A DNA stretch of 64,000 nucleotides from Antarcticirhabdus aurantiaca (GTDB lineage: Bacteria; Pseudomonadota; Alphaproteobacteria; Rhizobiales; Rhizobiaceae). Shown piece after piece: positions 25,780-35,995 of the stretch (position 1 is its first letter; each line of letters begins with the position of its first letter). Location of the stretch: assembly GCF_009765365.1 (NCBI RefSeq), contig NZ_VTOM01000017.1, positions 62,001 through 126,000 on the forward strand, given 5' to 3'. The notes below the pieces were generated by a model. The model was given only the letters and a program-made list of their open reading frames with translations, was not told where the DNA came from and did not search any database. The position numbers and the translations under genes are program-made.

Positions 25780-27639
25780 TCAGTAGACGCGCTTCTTCGG
25801 CTGGATGTACTCGATCTGGTTCGACAGGGTGTAGGTGTGCACCGGGCGATCGTCGAGCGAGACCGTCTTGGCGGCCGTGTCGCAGAAGGACAGGGTGTGC
25901 TTCATCCAGTTGGCGTCGTCGCGCTCGGGGAAGTCCTCGCGGGCATGGGCGCCGCGCGACTCGGTGCGAGCCCGGGCCGAGTCCATGGTGACGACCGCTT
26001 GGGCTATCAGGTTGTCGTACTCCAAAGTCTCGACGAGGTCGGTGTTCCAGATCAGCGAACGGTCCTTGACCGCGACGTCCTCGGAGCCCTGCCAGATCTC
26101 GTGGATCTTGTGGTGGCCTTCCTCCAGCACCTCGCCGGTGCGAAACACGGCGCAGTTCGACTGCATGGTGCGCTGCATGCGGTCGCGCAGCATCGCGGTC
26201 GGCGTGCCGCCAGAAGCATGGCGGAAGCGGTCGAGGCGCGAGAGCGCGAAGTCGCCCGCGCCCGCCGGCAGGTCCGGCTGGTCCTCGCCGGCCGTCACCG
26301 TGTCGGCGCAGCGCAGCGCCGCGGCTCGGCCGAAGACGACGAGGTCGATCAGCGAGTTGGACCCCAGGCGATTGGCGCCGTGGACGGAGACGCAGGCCGC
26401 CTCGCCCACCGCCATCAGGCCGGGGACGACCGTGTCGGCGTCGCCGTTCCGCTTGGTCAGCACTTCGCCGTGATAGTTCGTCGGGATGCCGCCCATGTTG
26501 TAGTGGACGGTCGGCAGGACCGGGATCGGCTCCTTGGTCACGTCGACGCCCGCGAAGATCTTCGCGCTTTCCGAGATGCCCGGCAGGCGCTCGTGGAGGA
26601 TCGCGGGATCGAGGTGGTCGAGGTGCAGGAAAATGTGGTCCTTGTTCTTGCCGACGCCCCGGCCGTCGCGGATCTCCATGGTCATGGAGCGCGAAACGAC
26701 GTCGCGGGAGGCCAGATCCTTGGCGGAAGGGGCGTAGCGCTCCATGAAGCGCTCGCCTTCGGAGTTGGTGAGGTACCCGCCCTCGCCCCGCGCGCCCTCC
26801 GTGATGAGGCAGCCCGCGCCGTAGATGCCGGTCGGGTGGAACTGCACGAACTCCATGTCCTGCAGCGGCAGGCCGGCGCGCAGCACCATGGCGTTGCCGT
26901 CGCCCGTGCAGGTGTGGGCGGAGGTCGCGGAGAAGTAGGCGCGCCCGTAGCCGCCGGTCGCCAGGATCGTCTTCTTGGAGCGGAAGCGGTGGATCGTGCC
27001 GTCGTCCATGTTGAGGGCGACGACGCCGCGGCAGGCGCCTTCCTCGTCCATGATCAGGTCGATCGCGAAGTACTCGATGAAGAACTCCGAGGCGTAGCGC
27101 AGAGACTGGCCGTAGAGCGTGTGGAGGATCGCGTGGCCTGTACGGTCGGCGGCGGCGCAGGTGCGCTGGGCTGCCGGGCCGTTGCCGTAATCGGTGGTCA
27201 TTCCGCCGAAGGGCCGCTGGTAGATGCGCCCGTCCTCGGTGCGCGAGAAGGGCACGCCGAAATGCTCGAGCTCGTAGACGGCCGCGGGCGCGTTGCGCAC
27301 CAGGTACTCGATGGCGTCCTGGTCGCCGAGCCAGTCCGACCCCTTCACGGTGTCGTACATGTGCCAGCGCCAGTCGTCCTTGCCCATGTTGCCGAGCGAG
27401 GCGGCGACGCCCCCTTGCGCGGCGACCGTGTGGGAGCGCGTCGGAAAGACCTTGGTGATGCAGGCGGTCTTGAGGCCGGCCTGGGCCGCGCCGAGCGTGG
27501 CGCGAAGACCGGCGCCGCCCGCCCCCACGACCACCACGTCGAACGTGTGGTCGACCATCGGATAGGCCTGCCCCTTGATGCCGGGGGCGGCGGAGCGGTG
27601 CGGCTGGCCGGCGGGGGCGGAAGCGTTCATGTCGGCCAT
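25780..27639 (-). CDS. sdhA: Succinate dehydrogenase flavoprotein subunit
   Basis: 619 aa. FAD-binding [16 protein letters not shown], the covalent-FAD histidine region [10 protein letters not shown], catalytic-region [12 protein letters not shown] and [20 protein letters not shown] are intact. Oxidises succinate to fumarate in complex II of the inner membrane/TCA cycle. It follows sdhD by 4 nt. Normally sdhB follows in alphaproteobacteria; here a terminator and unrelated genes do. Confidence 0.97.
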   Translation of the reverse strand: MADMNASAPAGQPHRSAAPGIKGQAYPMVDHTFDVVVVGAGGAGLRATLGAAQAGLKTACITKVFPTRSHTVAAQGGVAASLGNMGKDDWRWHMYDTVKGSDWLGDQDAIEYLVRNAPAAVYELEHFGVPFSRTEDGRIYQRPFGGMTTDYGNGPAAQRTCAAADRTGHAILHTLYGQSLRYASEFFIEYFAIDLIMDEEGACRGVVALNMDDGTIHRFRSKKTILATGGYGRAYFSATSAHTCTGDGNAMVLRAGLPLQDMEFVQFHPTGIYGAGCLITEGARGEGGYLTNSEGERFMERYAPSAKDLASRDVVSRSMTMEIRDGRGVGKNKDHIFLHLDHLDPAILHERLPGISESAKIFAGVDVTKEPIPVLPTVHYNMGGIPTNYHGEVLTKRNGDADTVVPGLMAVGEAACVSVHGANRLGSNSLIDLVVFGRAAALRCADTVTAGEDQPDLPAGAGDFALSRLDRFRHASGGTPTAMLRDRMQRTMQSNCAVFRTGEVLEEGHHKIHEIWQGSEDVAVKDRSLIWNTDLVETLEYDNLIAQAVVTMDSARARTESRGAHAREDFPERDDANWMKHTLSFCDTAAKTVSLDDRPVHTYTLSNQIEYIQPKKRVY

Positions 27640-27643
27640 GGGC

Positions 27644-28036
27644 TCAGGCTCCGAAGCTCAGCTTGGCGATCGCGAAGAGGCTGGCGGCGGCGATCAGCAC
27701 GGCGAAGAAGGTGTTGATGATGCGCAGCGGGAGCTTCCAGGTCGAGTGGACGTAGTCCTCGATCACGATCTCCATGCCCAGACGCATGTGGATGGAGAAG
27801 GACACCGGGACAAGCGCGACAAGGAGTCCGATGATCGGGTTGCGGAAGGCCTCGCGCACGACGGCGTAGGGCTCGTCGTGCATGGCGACGAGGAAGACCA
27901 CGAAGAACAGGATCAGCGCGATGTTGGACAGGGCGGTCATGCGCTGGAGCCAGAAGTGCTCCGTGCCGCTGCCGGAAACGCCCAGGCCGCGGACGCGGCG
28001 CAGCGGCGTGCGCATCTTGAAGGGATCGGCGCTCAT
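27644..28036 (-). CDS. sdhD: Succinate dehydrogenase membrane anchor subunit
   Basis: 130 aa with three membrane segments (near 33-52, 67-87 and 105-125). The heme-ligand region [15 protein letters not shown] is visible. Together with SdhC it anchors complex II and forms the quinone site. 10 nt after sdhC. Confidence 0.93.
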   Translation of the reverse strand: MSADPFKMRTPLRRVRGLGVSGSGTEHFWLQRMTALSNIALILFFVVFLVAMHDEPYAVVREAFRNPIIGLLVALVPVSFSIHMRLGMEIVIEDYVHSTWKLPLRIINTFFAVLIAAASLFAIAKLSFGA

Positions 28037-28046
28037 CGGGGCTTCC

Positions 28047-28436
28047 TCAAACGATCCAGACGATCAGCCACAGGAGAAGGGTGGAGGCGAGCGAGGCGAC
28101 GAGCGTTGCCTGCGCCGCGAGGGTCGACTGCTCGCGGGTGATCGCGTGGCCCATGTCCCAGACGAAGTGGCGAAGACCGCCGAACATGTGGTGCAGCAGC
28201 ACCCAGGAATACACGAACAGGAACAGGCGCCCGATGATCGAGCCGAAGAAGGCCGAGGCGTAGGAGAAGGCTTCCGGCCCGCTCGCCGCGGCGAGCAGCC
28301 ACCAGACGAAGAACACCGTGCCGAGATAAAGGCCGACGCCGGTGACCCGGTGGACGATCGACATCGCCATGGTCGGCTTGAACCGGTAGATCGACAGGTG
28401 CGGCGACAGGGGCCGCGCGGATTTCGTATCGGACAT
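28047..28436 (-). CDS. sdhC: Succinate dehydrogenase cytochrome b556 subunit
   Basis: 129 aa. Hallmarks RPLSPHLSIYRF, SIVHRVTGVGLYLG and LLHHMFGGLRHFVWDMGH (heme b/quinone region) and three membrane helices. The ATG at 28436 gives the standard MSDTKSARPLSP start; a longer open frame upstream has no family similarity. First gene of sdhCDA. Confidence 0.95.
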   Translation of the reverse strand: MSDTKSARPLSPHLSIYRFKPTMAMSIVHRVTGVGLYLGTVFFVWWLLAAASGPEAFSYASAFFGSIIGRLFLFVYSWVLLHHMFGGLRHFVWDMGHAITREQSTLAAQATLVASLASTLLLWLIVWIV

Positions 28437-28619
28437 CGGAGCGAGACACGTCCCTGGTGCGAGATGCGGAAGACGCATGGGCGGCTTCGAACGCCCGGCA
28501 TCCCTCGAACGGCTCTAAAAGACGGAAGGCGCGAGCGAAAGCAAGGGCCGAAGATGCCGCGCGGCGGCCTTGTTCCCGCCTAAACCGATTAAGCCGGCAG
28601 GCGCCCTCGCCCGCCCCGC

Positions 28620-29102
28620 TCAGCCTTGCGCCGCGGGGTCGCGGTTGACGAAGCGGATCACGAAGCTCGACCAGTCGGCGGGCTCGGCGACGCGCTCGTA
28701 GAGGTGGCGATTCTGCCCAGGGTTGCGGGGAGCGTGCAGCACGATCTTCGACCAGCCGCGCCCATCCGCTTCCTCGGCCAGAAGGTCGATCATCGCCTTG
28801 GCGATTCCCTTCCGGCGATGGGCGTGGTCGACGTAGATGTGGTCGGCAAGGCCCGCGCGCATGCCCGTCCAAAGATCCGGCACGTCGTAGAAGACGAGGA
28901 AGCCGACGAGCGCGCCGTCGAGCCGGGCGCCGAGCACCTCGGCGGTTCGATCCTGGAGGAGCTGCTCGGCGTAGAAGTTGTCGGGCGCGCCCGGCGCGCC
29001 GCGGAACAGGGACTGGCTGTAGGCGGAGATCAGCGGCGCGAGATCGCGCGCGTCGCTGAGGCGCAACTTTCGGATCTCGATGTCGGGCGTCGGCGTCTCC
29101 AT
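28620..29102 (-). CDS. GNAT family N-acetyltransferase
   Basis: 160 aa. The acetyl-CoA loop is HRRKGIAKAMIDLL (motif A, Q/RxxGxG/A), preceded by DHIYVDHAH and followed by the motif B region LHAPRNPGQNRHLYER. The substrate cannot be told. Single gene upstream of sdhC on the same strand, separated by 183 nt. Confidence 0.85.
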   Translation of the reverse strand: METPTPDIEIRKLRLSDARDLAPLISAYSQSLFRGAPGAPDNFYAEQLLQDRTAEVLGARLDGALVGFLVFYDVPDLWTGMRAGLADHIYVDHAHRRKGIAKAMIDLLAEEADGRGWSKIVLHAPRNPGQNRHLYERVAEPADWSSFVIRFVNRDPAAQG

Positions 29103-29201
29103 GCCCGCTCCTGTCGCGCGCCGCGCCCCTCCTCGTCAAGCCGGCGCGGCCGAGCGCTCGCGGTGAATTGACGGCGGGATTTTCGTACATACAATAATGG
29201 C

Positions 29202-29474
29202 ATGCGGATCAGCTTCGACCCGGCCAAGCGCGACACGACCCTGGCCGAGCGCGGGCTGGACTTCCGCGACGCGCCGACGGTGTTCGCGGGGCGGACCCTG
29301 ACCCTGCTGGACGAGCGCTTTGATTACGGCGAGGAGCGCTTCCAGACCTACGGCTTCATCGCCGACCGCGTCGTGATGCTGGTTTGGACACCGCGGGACG
29401 AAGGCCGGCACATCATCTCCATGAGGCACTGCCATGAGCGCGAAGCCAGACGTGTCCGCGACCGAATGGGTTGA
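29202..29474 (+). CDS. brnT: BrnT family type II toxin
   Basis: 90 aa. BrnT core: FDPAKRDTTLAERGLDF, VFAGRTLTLLDERFDYGEER and the C-terminal RHIISMRHCHEREARR. BrnT is a RelE-fold ribonuclease that inhibits translation and is neutralised by BrnA. Toxin first, antitoxin second is the normal order. The reading frames overlap by 41 nt. Confidence 0.9.
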   Translation: MRISFDPAKRDTTLAERGLDFRDAPTVFAGRTLTLLDERFDYGEERFQTYGFIADRVVMLVWTPRDEGRHIISMRHCHEREARRVRDRMG

Positions 29475-29703
29475 CCCGGACGACGCGCCGGAATGGACGG
29501 ACGAGATGTTCGACCGCGCGGACCTTCACGAGAACGGCGTCCTGATCCGGCGGGGGCGGCCACCGGCGGAGGCGCCCAAGGAGCGGATCACCATCCGGCT
29601 CGACCCGGACGTCGCCGCCGCCTTTCGCGCCACCGGCAAGGGCTGGCAGACGCGGCTGAACGCGGCGCTGCGCGACTGGCTGTCGCGGCAAGAGCAGCGG
29701 TGA
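29434..29703 (+). CDS. brnA: BrnA family antitoxin
   Basis: 89 aa. Acidic N-terminus (WVDPDDAPEWTDEMFDRA) that binds BrnT, then a ribbon-helix-helix DNA-binding C-terminus (RITIRLDPDVAAAFRATGKG, QTRLNAALRDWL). Overlaps brnT by 41 nt. BrnA normally autorepresses the pair. Confidence 0.9.
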   Translation: MSAKPDVSATEWVDPDDAPEWTDEMFDRADLHENGVLIRRGRPPAEAPKERITIRLDPDVAAAFRATGKGWQTRLNAALRDWLSRQEQR

Positions 29704-29710
29704 AAGGGGC

Positions 29711-30886
29711 TCAGGCCGCAGACAGACGGGCGCCGGGGGCGCTCGCAAACGCGGACAAACCGTCGGCGATCACGCGGTTGCGGCCCGCCAGCTTGGCCGC
29801 GTAGAGGCGCGCGTCGGCGCGGGCGAGCGCGTCGTGGAGCGAGTGGTCGCCCGGCTCAACCGCCGCGACGCCGAAGCTCGCCGTGAGGGCGGCGGTGATG
29901 CCGGCCGCCGCTAGGTCGAGGAGCGAGAAGGACAGCCGCGCGCGCTCGGCGAGAACCACGGCCTCGCCGGGGCTCGCCTCCGGCAGGTAGAGGACGAACT
30001 CCTCGCCGCCGAAGCGCGCGGCGAGCGCGCCTGCCGGCAGGTCGCGCTTGAGCATGGCCGCGATGATCGCGATGACGCGGTCGCCCGCGGCATGGCCGAA
30101 GGCATCGTTGACGCGCTTGAAGTGGTCGATGTCGCAGGTGACGACCGTGCCGCGCACGGCGGTGCCCGGGCCGAAGGCGGGCGAGCGCATCTCGAAGCCG
30201 CGGCGATTGAGAAGGCCGGAAAGCGGGTCTCGCTCGGCGGCTTCGCGGTGGTCCTCGATCACGTCGGAAGCGGTGGCGGCAAGCGCGGCGAGGGCGAGGA
30301 ACAGCGCCAGGATCGAGCCGCTCGCTTGCATGGCGAAGGCGTAGGTCGATGTTGCGAAGCCTTCGAGATCGCCGCCGGCGAGGCCCGCGAAGAGGCTGTT
30401 GCGCAGGATGTTGTCGGCCATGGCGAGGCCCGTGACCGTCAGAATGGCCCAGTCGATCCGGCGCCGGGCGCGAACAAGCCCTCGGGCGAAGGGGCCGAGG
30501 AGGAGAAGAGTGCAGGCGATATCGCCGATCATCAGTTCGGCGCGCAGGTCTCCCCGCACCGCGACGGCATACGCGATGGCGGCGAAGGCGAGGAGAGACA
30601 GGACGATGTCCGACCGCCACCGCGGTGACAGGCCGAAGCGCGAGCGCAGGGCCGAGGCGTAGACGACGAAGGCGAAGAGAAACAAGGCGTCGGCAAGAAG
30701 CGCCTGCGCCACGACCGGCAGGGCGCCGAGCACGTAGGGGATGGCGAAGGCCGCGCCCGAGGCGAGATAGCCGATGCCCCAGGCTGCAGCGCCCCGTCCG
30801 CCATGGCGGGCGACGATCAGGAAGACGACGCCGAAGGTCGCCATCATGATCGGCAGAAGAAAAGCGAAATTGTCGCCCGAGCTCAT
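29711..30886 (-). CDS. Membrane diguanylate cyclase (GGDEF)
   Basis: 391 aa. The N-terminal half has about seven hydrophobic segments (membrane sensor of unknown type). A GGDEF domain follows from about residue 220: RDPLSGLLNRRGFE, CDIDHFKRVNDAFGHAAGD and an intact catalytic FGGEEF. No inhibitory RxxD is evident. Would make cyclic di-GMP in response to an unknown signal. Convergent with brnA, 7 nt apart. Confidence 0.9.
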   Translation of the reverse strand: MSSGDNFAFLLPIMMATFGVVFLIVARHGGRGAAAWGIGYLASGAAFAIPYVLGALPVVAQALLADALFLFAFVVYASALRSRFGLSPRWRSDIVLSLLAFAAIAYAVAVRGDLRAELMIGDIACTLLLLGPFARGLVRARRRIDWAILTVTGLAMADNILRNSLFAGLAGGDLEGFATSTYAFAMQASGSILALFLALAALAATASDVIEDHREAAERDPLSGLLNRRGFEMRSPAFGPGTAVRGTVVTCDIDHFKRVNDAFGHAAGDRVIAIIAAMLKRDLPAGALAARFGGEEFVLYLPEASPGEAVVLAERARLSFSLLDLAAAGITAALTASFGVAAVEPGDHSLHDALARADARLYAAKLAGRNRVIADGLSAFASAPGARLSAA

Positions 30887-31033
30887 CGGCGGCCCCGCAA
30901 GAGGAGGCGAGCCGGGGCGCTAGGGCACCTCGGCTTCGCGGCAAGTCCAACCTAGCGAAGAAGCCCTGAAGGAATTTCTAAACGAGGCTGCTTGGAGCGG
31001 GCTCGGCACCCGCTCCGGTCGCGATTGTCCGGC

Positions 31034-32455
31034 TCAGCGCCACTCGCGCACGTCGACGAAGCGGCCGGCGATGGCCGCCGCCGCCGCCATGGCGGGCGAG
31101 ACGAGGTGGGTGCGGCCCTTGAAGCCCTGCCGGCCCTCGAAGTTGCGGTTCGAGGTCGAAGCGCAGCGCTCGTAAGGGGAGAGGCGGTCCTCGTTCATGC
31201 CGAGGCACATGGAGCAGCCGGGCTCGCGCCAATCGAAGCCGGCCGCCTTGAAGATCGCGTCGAGCCCCTCCGCCTCGGCCTGGAGCTTCACGAGGCCCGA
31301 GCCCGGCACGATCATGGCAGACACCGTCTCGGCCACCTTCCGCCCTTCCACGACCTGGGCGACGGCGCGCAGGTCCTCGATGCGGCCGTTGGTGCAGGAG
31401 CCGATGAAGACCCGGTCGATGCCGATGTCGGTCATCCTGGTGCCCGGCGTCAGGCCCATGTAGTCGAGCGCGCGCTTCTTCGATTCGCGTTTGGTCTCGT
31501 CGGAAATCGCGTCCGGGTCCGGCACGACGCCGTCGATCGAGACGACGTCCTCGGGGCTGGACCCCCAGGAAACGATCGGGGGCAGGTTCGCCGCGTCCAG
31601 GCGCACGATCCGGTCGAAGTGCGCGCCCTCGTCCGTCTTCAGCGTGCGCCAATAGGCCAGCGCCTTGTCCAAGGCCTCGCCCTTGGGCGCGCGCGGCTTG
31701 TCCTTGATGTAGGCGAAGGTGGTCTCGTCGGGCGCGATGAGGCCGGCGCGGGCACCGCCCTCGATCGACATGTTGCAGATCGTCATGCGCCCTTCCATGG
31801 AGAGCGCGCGGATCGCCTCGCCGGCATATTCGATGACGTAGCCGGTGCCGCCCGCCGTGCCGATCTCGCCGATCACCGCGAGGATGATGTCTTTGGCGGT
31901 GACGCCCGGCGGCAGCGTGCCGGACACGTCGACCAGCATGTTCTTCGCCTTCTGCTGGATCAGCGTCTGCGTGGCGAGGACGTGCTCGACCTCCGAGGTG
32001 CCGATGCCGTGGGCGAGCGCGCCGAAGGCGCCGTGGGTCGAGGTGTGGCTGTCGCCGCAGACGATCGTCGTGCCCGGCAGGGTGAAGCCCTGCTCGGGGC
32101 CGATGATGTGGACGATGCCCTGCCGCTTGTCGCTGGCCGAGTAGTACTCGATGCCGAACTCGGCGGCGTTCATCGCCAGGGTCTCGACCTGGATGCGGCT
32201 CTCCTCGTTGCGGATGCCGAGCGCGCGATCGGCTGAGGTCGGCACGTTGTGGTCGACGACGGCGAGCGTCTTCTCGGGATGCGCCACGCGCCGGCCGGCG
32301 GCGCGCAGCCCTTCGAAGGCCTGCGGGCTCGTGACCTCGTGGACGAGGTGGCGGTCGATATAGAGCAGCGAGCCGCCGCCCTCCCCCGTCTCGATCAGGT
32401 GGTCGTCCCAGATCTTGTCGTAGAGGGTGCGCGGCTTGGAAGAAGCATCGGACAT
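31034..32455 (-). CDS. leuC: 3-isopropylmalate dehydratase large subunit
   Basis: 473 aa, aconitase family. [4Fe-4S] cysteines in [12 protein letters not shown] and CSMCLGMN; substrate loops [16 protein letters not shown] and [13 protein letters not shown]. Isomerises 2- to 3-isopropylmalate in leucine synthesis with LeuD, which is not in the window. In Hyphomicrobiales leuC commonly lies next to rplS/trmD, as it roughly does here. Confidence 0.97.
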   Translation of the reverse strand: MSDASSKPRTLYDKIWDDHLIETGEGGGSLLYIDRHLVHEVTSPQAFEGLRAAGRRVAHPEKTLAVVDHNVPTSADRALGIRNEESRIQVETLAMNAAEFGIEYYSASDKRQGIVHIIGPEQGFTLPGTTIVCGDSHTSTHGAFGALAHGIGTSEVEHVLATQTLIQQKAKNMLVDVSGTLPPGVTAKDIILAVIGEIGTAGGTGYVIEYAGEAIRALSMEGRMTICNMSIEGGARAGLIAPDETTFAYIKDKPRAPKGEALDKALAYWRTLKTDEGAHFDRIVRLDAANLPPIVSWGSSPEDVVSIDGVVPDPDAISDETKRESKKRALDYMGLTPGTRMTDIGIDRVFIGSCTNGRIEDLRAVAQVVEGRKVAETVSAMIVPGSGLVKLQAEAEGLDAIFKAAGFDWREPGCSMCLGMNEDRLSPYERCASTSNRNFEGRQGFKGRTHLVSPAMAAAAAIAGRFVDVREWR

Positions 32456-32684
32456 CGTCGTGTCTCGGGTGGCATGCGGCCCGCTCGGCGGGCGCGAAGA
32501 AGAACGGGAAGCGATGAGCGTCCGGCCAAGCGGACGGGCCGGCCGGCCCTAAAGGCCGAGGCTTGCCAGGAAGCGGCCGAAGAAGCGGCCCGGCAGGCGC
32601 GCATGGTCGGCCACCGGGGAGAACCCGAGGGTGGTCGGCAGCTTGGCGCGGGTCGGGCGGCTGACGGGCATGGCCGCTTCCATA

Positions 32685-33563
32685 TCAAACGCCTGGAACT
32701 CTTTCAATCTGGCCGCCCGGCCGCGCGCCCGCGCCGCGGCTGGAAAGCCGCCTCTCCAGCCGGCGGAGCGCCAGGGACAGCGAGACGGTCATCAGGAGGT
32801 AGAAGTAGGCAAGCACCGTGTAGGTCTCGAAGAAGCGGAAGTTGCCGGCGGCGGTGACCTTGGCGATCTGGGTGATGTCGGCGACGCCGAGGACGGAAAC
32901 GAGCGAGGAGTCCTTCACCATCGCGACGAACTCGTTGCCGAGCGCCGGCATGACCGTCCGGATCGCCTGGGGCAGGACGACGAGGCGCATCACCGGCCAG
33001 CGCCGCAGGCCCAGCGCCTCCGCCGCCTCCACCTGGCCGCGCCCGACAGCCTCGATGCCGGCGCGCACGATCTCGGCGATGAAGGCGGAATAGGCGATCA
33101 CGAGCGCGATCACCGCGCGGGCGAGGAGCGACACGTCGCGCACCAGGATCTCGCGCGCCCAGCCCGCCGAGACGAGCGGCGAGAGGAGAAGGTTCGCGCC
33201 CTCGACGAGGAGGGGCGCGCCGACGAAGGCGATCCAGAACAGGAGGACGAGCACCGGCACGCCGCGCACCACCTCGACATAGACCCGCGCGGCGTTCGAC
33301 AGGACGCGGCTGCGCGATCGGCCGGCGAGCGCGACGAGGAGGCCGAGGAGCACGGCGCCGACATAGGCGCCGAGCGCGACGAGGATCGTGACGAGGAGCC
33401 CGCGCGACAGGGTCGTCGCGATCTGGCGGAGGCTGGCGTCGGCGAGAATGAGACCGGCGCCGGCGAGGCCCCCGATGATGAGGACGAGCCCCCAGGGAGG
33501 CACGATGGCCGGGCGCCGGCCGGCAGGCGGCGGGGCGGAGGGCGCCCCGGAGGGCAGCGTCAC
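32685..33563 (-). CDS. Polar amino acid ABC transporter permease, HisM/GlnP type
   Basis: 292 aa. Proline-rich N-terminus, about five membrane helices, and the EAA loop [20 protein letters not shown] with the following [15 protein letters not shown] typical of amino-acid permeases. The GTG start overlaps the stop of the binding-protein gene (GTGA). Only one permease gene and no ATPase gene are present; the next gene is leuC. Confidence 0.88.
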   Translation of the reverse strand: MTLPSGAPSAPPPAGRRPAIVPPWGLVLIIGGLAGAGLILADASLRQIATTLSRGLLVTILVALGAYVGAVLLGLLVALAGRSRSRVLSNAARVYVEVVRGVPVLVLLFWIAFVGAPLLVEGANLLLSPLVSAGWAREILVRDVSLLARAVIALVIAYSAFIAEIVRAGIEAVGRGQVEAAEALGLRRWPVMRLVVLPQAIRTVMPALGNEFVAMVKDSSLVSVLGVADITQIAKVTAAGNFRFFETYTVLAYFYLLMTVSLSLALRRLERRLSSRGAGARPGGQIERVPGV

Positions 33564-34360
33564 TGGCCGAGCTTGGTGTCGGCGAACCACGTCTGGGTCA
33601 GGCGGTCGAGCGTGCCGTCGGCCTTGAGGCTGGCGATGGCGGCGTCGACAGGCGCGACGAGATCGGAGCCCTTGGGGAAGATGAAGCCGAAGTCCTCGGC
33701 GCCCAGCGGCCCGCCGACGAGCTTCAGCGCGCCGTTCGAGGCGTCCACGTAGCCCTTGCCGGCGGTGCCGTCGGTCAGGACGAGGTCGACGTCGCCGGTG
33801 CGAAGCGCCTGGACGCTGGCGCCGAAGGTTTCGAAGAGCTTGATGCGCGGGTTCTGCTCGTTGCCGTCGAGCACCTCGTAGACCGCGGTGTAGAAGGGCG
33901 TCGTGCCGGCTTGCGCGCCGATCAGGCCGCTCTCCAGCGCCTTGAAGGCGGCGGCGTCAGTGAAGCGGTCTTCGTCGCCGCGCACCAGCATGAACTGCTC
34001 GGAGCGCATATAGGGGACGGAGAAGTCGACCTTCTCCTTGCGGTCGTCGCGGATGGTGATGCCGGTCATGCCGATGTCGTACTGGCCGCCCGAGACGGCC
34101 TCGATCATCGCGTCCCAGGAGGTGTTGGCGTAGGTCACCTTCATGTTGAGCCGCTCGGCGATCGCGGCCATGGCGTCGTATTCCCAGCCCACCGCCTTGC
34201 CGCTCGACGGGTCGACATATTGCAGCGGCGGATAGGCGTTCTCCGTCACCACCGTCACCTCGCGCCCGCCGAGATCGGGCAGCGCCTGCTGCGCGGTTGC
34301 CGGGCCGGCGAGAAGAGCGACAGCGAAAAGGGCGGCGGACAGGAAGCGGGGCATCGGCAT
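33560..34360 (-). CDS. Amino acid ABC transporter substrate-binding protein
   Basis: 266 aa, SBP family 3. Sec signal ([20 protein letters not shown]); family landmarks [46 protein letters not shown] and [10 protein letters not shown]. The ligand is a polar amino acid or opine by family. Coupled to the permease gene by a 4-nt overlap; divergent from a cytochrome c gene across 192 nt. Confidence 0.9.
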   Translation of the reverse strand: MPMPRFLSAALFAVALLAGPATAQQALPDLGGREVTVVTENAYPPLQYVDPSSGKAVGWEYDAMAAIAERLNMKVTYANTSWDAMIEAVSGGQYDIGMTGITIRDDRKEKVDFSVPYMRSEQFMLVRGDEDRFTDAAAFKALESGLIGAQAGTTPFYTAVYEVLDGNEQNPRIKLFETFGASVQALRTGDVDLVLTDGTAGKGYVDASNGALKLVGGPLGAEDFGFIFPKGSDLVAPVDAAIASLKADGTLDRLTQTWFADTKLGQ

Positions 34361-34552
34361 CGCGGGCGAGAACTCCGTGTTTGGCCGGCAACGTTGTCAC
34401 GCAAGGGGGCGGCTGTCACGCCCGGGTCCGCCGGTTTTGCACGATCGTTTCGCGGTGCACGCGCCGCCTCGACATCTGCCGGAAATCAAACCGACCTAGA
34501 ACCCTTCTCGACGATCGCGCCGCCGCGCTTCCTCTTCATCGGACCCGCTCCC

Positions 34553-35071
34553 ATGCGCCATGCCCGCTCCGCCCTTGCCGCCGCCGTTCTTTCGGCCGCG
34601 ACCTTCGCCTTCCTCGCCGTGGTGCCCGCCCCGGCCGAGGGCGTCGACGCGCCCTCCGTCGAATGGGGCCGGCACGTCGCGATCATGGCGGGCTGCCACG
34701 ACTGTCACACCGCCGGTTATGCCGAGAGCGAAGGCCGGATCGACCCGGCCGCGGCGCTGACCGGCTCGCCGGTGGGCTTCCAGGGGCCCTGGGGCACGAC
34801 CTACCCGTCGAACCTTCGCTTGTTCGCGGCGGAGTACGACGAGGACCAGTTCGTCGACCGGATGCGCCAGCTCCGCTCCCGCCCGCCGATGCCCTGGTTC
34901 AACCTCGCCGCGTTCGATGAGCGGGACCTGCGCTCGCTGCACCGCTACATCCTCTCGCTCGGCGAGCCGGGCCGCCCGGCTCCGGCCTATGTTCCGCCGA
35001 ACGAGGATCCGACGAGCCCCTACGTCGTCTTCGCCCCGCCGATCATGCCGGCAAGCCGCCCCGCCAATTGA
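34553..35071 (+). CDS. Class I c-type cytochrome, exported
   Basis: 172 aa with a Sec signal (ALAAAVLSAATFAFLAVVPAPA) and one heme-c site CHDCH (near residue 45). A probable axial Met is in the RSRPPMPWFN region. The domain resembles the subunit-type cytochromes accompanying alcohol/gluconate dehydrogenases. The ATG at 34553 begins the signal peptide; the open frame extends far upstream only as an artefact of GC-rich sequence. Confidence 0.85.
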   Translation: MRHARSALAAAVLSAATFAFLAVVPAPAEGVDAPSVEWGRHVAIMAGCHDCHTAGYAESEGRIDPAAALTGSPVGFQGPWGTTYPSNLRLFAAEYDEDQFVDRMRQLRSRPPMPWFNLAAFDERDLRSLHRYILSLGEPGRPAPAYVPPNEDPTSPYVVFAPPIMPASRPAN

Positions 35072-35078
35072 GGGGGCC

Positions 35079-35900
35079 TCAGGGCTTCGTCGCGCCGAGC
35101 GAGAAGGCGAGCGGCAGCCGGGGCGCGCCCTCCGGCAGGCGCCACAAATCGACGCCCTCCTCGACGAGGTGGGGAAAAGCCCGCCAGGCGAGGCGATCGT
35201 GCTCGCGCAGGAAGTCGAGCCGCAGCCCCGCGCCGAGCACCGCGCCGACGACCGCCGAGAGCGGGTGGGGCCATTCGTAGTTGCGCGTGTTCGACAGGTG
35301 CCGGTCGTCGCCCGTGTAGGTGACGGCATCGTCGAAGACGAGAGGATCGCCCGCCGGGCGGCGCCAGTCGAAGACGACAGCGAGGCGCCCGTCCACGAGG
35401 TCGAGCTGGTTCATCGTCGGGTGGCCTTCGAGGAGATAGAGCCGCCCGCCGGGACGCAGCACCGCCGACACCACACGCGCCCAGGCCTCGATGTCCGGCA
35501 GCCAGTTGATCGCGCCCCAGGTGACGAAGGCGAGGTCGTAGGTGTCGCCGAGCGCCTGCGGCGCGTCGTAGAGCGAGGCTTCCACGAAGCGCGCCGTCGT
35601 GCCGGCCCGCGCCGCGAAGTCCCGCGCCGCCGCGATGGCCTTGGCCGAGAAGTCGAGCCCGGTCACCGAGCGCGCGCCCAGATGCTTCAGCGACAGCGTG
35701 TCGAGGCCGATGTGGCACTGGAGGTGGACGACGTCGAGGCCGTCGAGCGCGCCGACCTCCTCCGCCTCGATGGCGTGGAGGCTGGAGCCGCCGGCGAGCA
35801 CGGTCGCGATGCGGTAGGAGCCGGTCGTGTCGGTGGCGTGAAGCTCGGCGCGCTCGTCCCAGTTCAGGCGATTGGCGGCGAAGAACTCGTCGGCGGACAT
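35079..35900 (-). CDS. Class I SAM-dependent methyltransferase
   Basis: 273 aa. Motif I region VVHLQCHIGLDTLSLKHLGA, motif post-I TGLDFSAKAI, DLAFVTWGAINWLPD and LRPGGRLYLLEGHP, giving the Rossmann methyltransferase core. The ATG at 35900 begins MSADEFFAANRLNWDERA, the family's usual start. Substrate unknown. Convergent with the cytochrome gene; the rplS terminator lies upstream. Confidence 0.85.
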   Translation of the reverse strand: MSADEFFAANRLNWDERAELHATDTTGSYRIATVLAGGSSLHAIEAEEVGALDGLDVVHLQCHIGLDTLSLKHLGARSVTGLDFSAKAIAAARDFAARAGTTARFVEASLYDAPQALGDTYDLAFVTWGAINWLPDIEAWARVVSAVLRPGGRLYLLEGHPTMNQLDLVDGRLAVVFDWRRPAGDPLVFDDAVTYTGDDRHLSNTRNYEWPHPLSAVVGAVLGAGLRLDFLREHDRLAWRAFPHLVEEGVDLWRLPEGAPRLPLAFSLGATKP

Positions 35901-35939
35901 GGATCGGCGCTCCCTAACCTTCAAAGGTCCAAACGCGAA

Positions 35940-35961
35940 AAAAGCGGCCGAAGCCGCTTTT
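35940..35961 (-). terminator. Intrinsic terminator of rplS
   Basis: 9-bp stem with a TTCG tetraloop on the minus strand (35940-35948 with 35953-35961), followed by more T residues. It lies 35 nt past the rplS stop. Confidence 0.85.
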
Positions 35962-35995
35962 CCCATCGATCTCGATTCGGAAGCGCCGGAGCCGA

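Noticed and set aside
32395-32688. Possible missing ABC ATPase gene between leuC and the permease
   Set aside because: Only a short Arg/Ser/Pro-rich frame without Walker motifs is present, so no ATPase is encoded here.
33911-34552. Upstream extension of the cytochrome c frame
   Set aside because: It is antisense to the binding-protein gene; the signal peptide begins at 34553.
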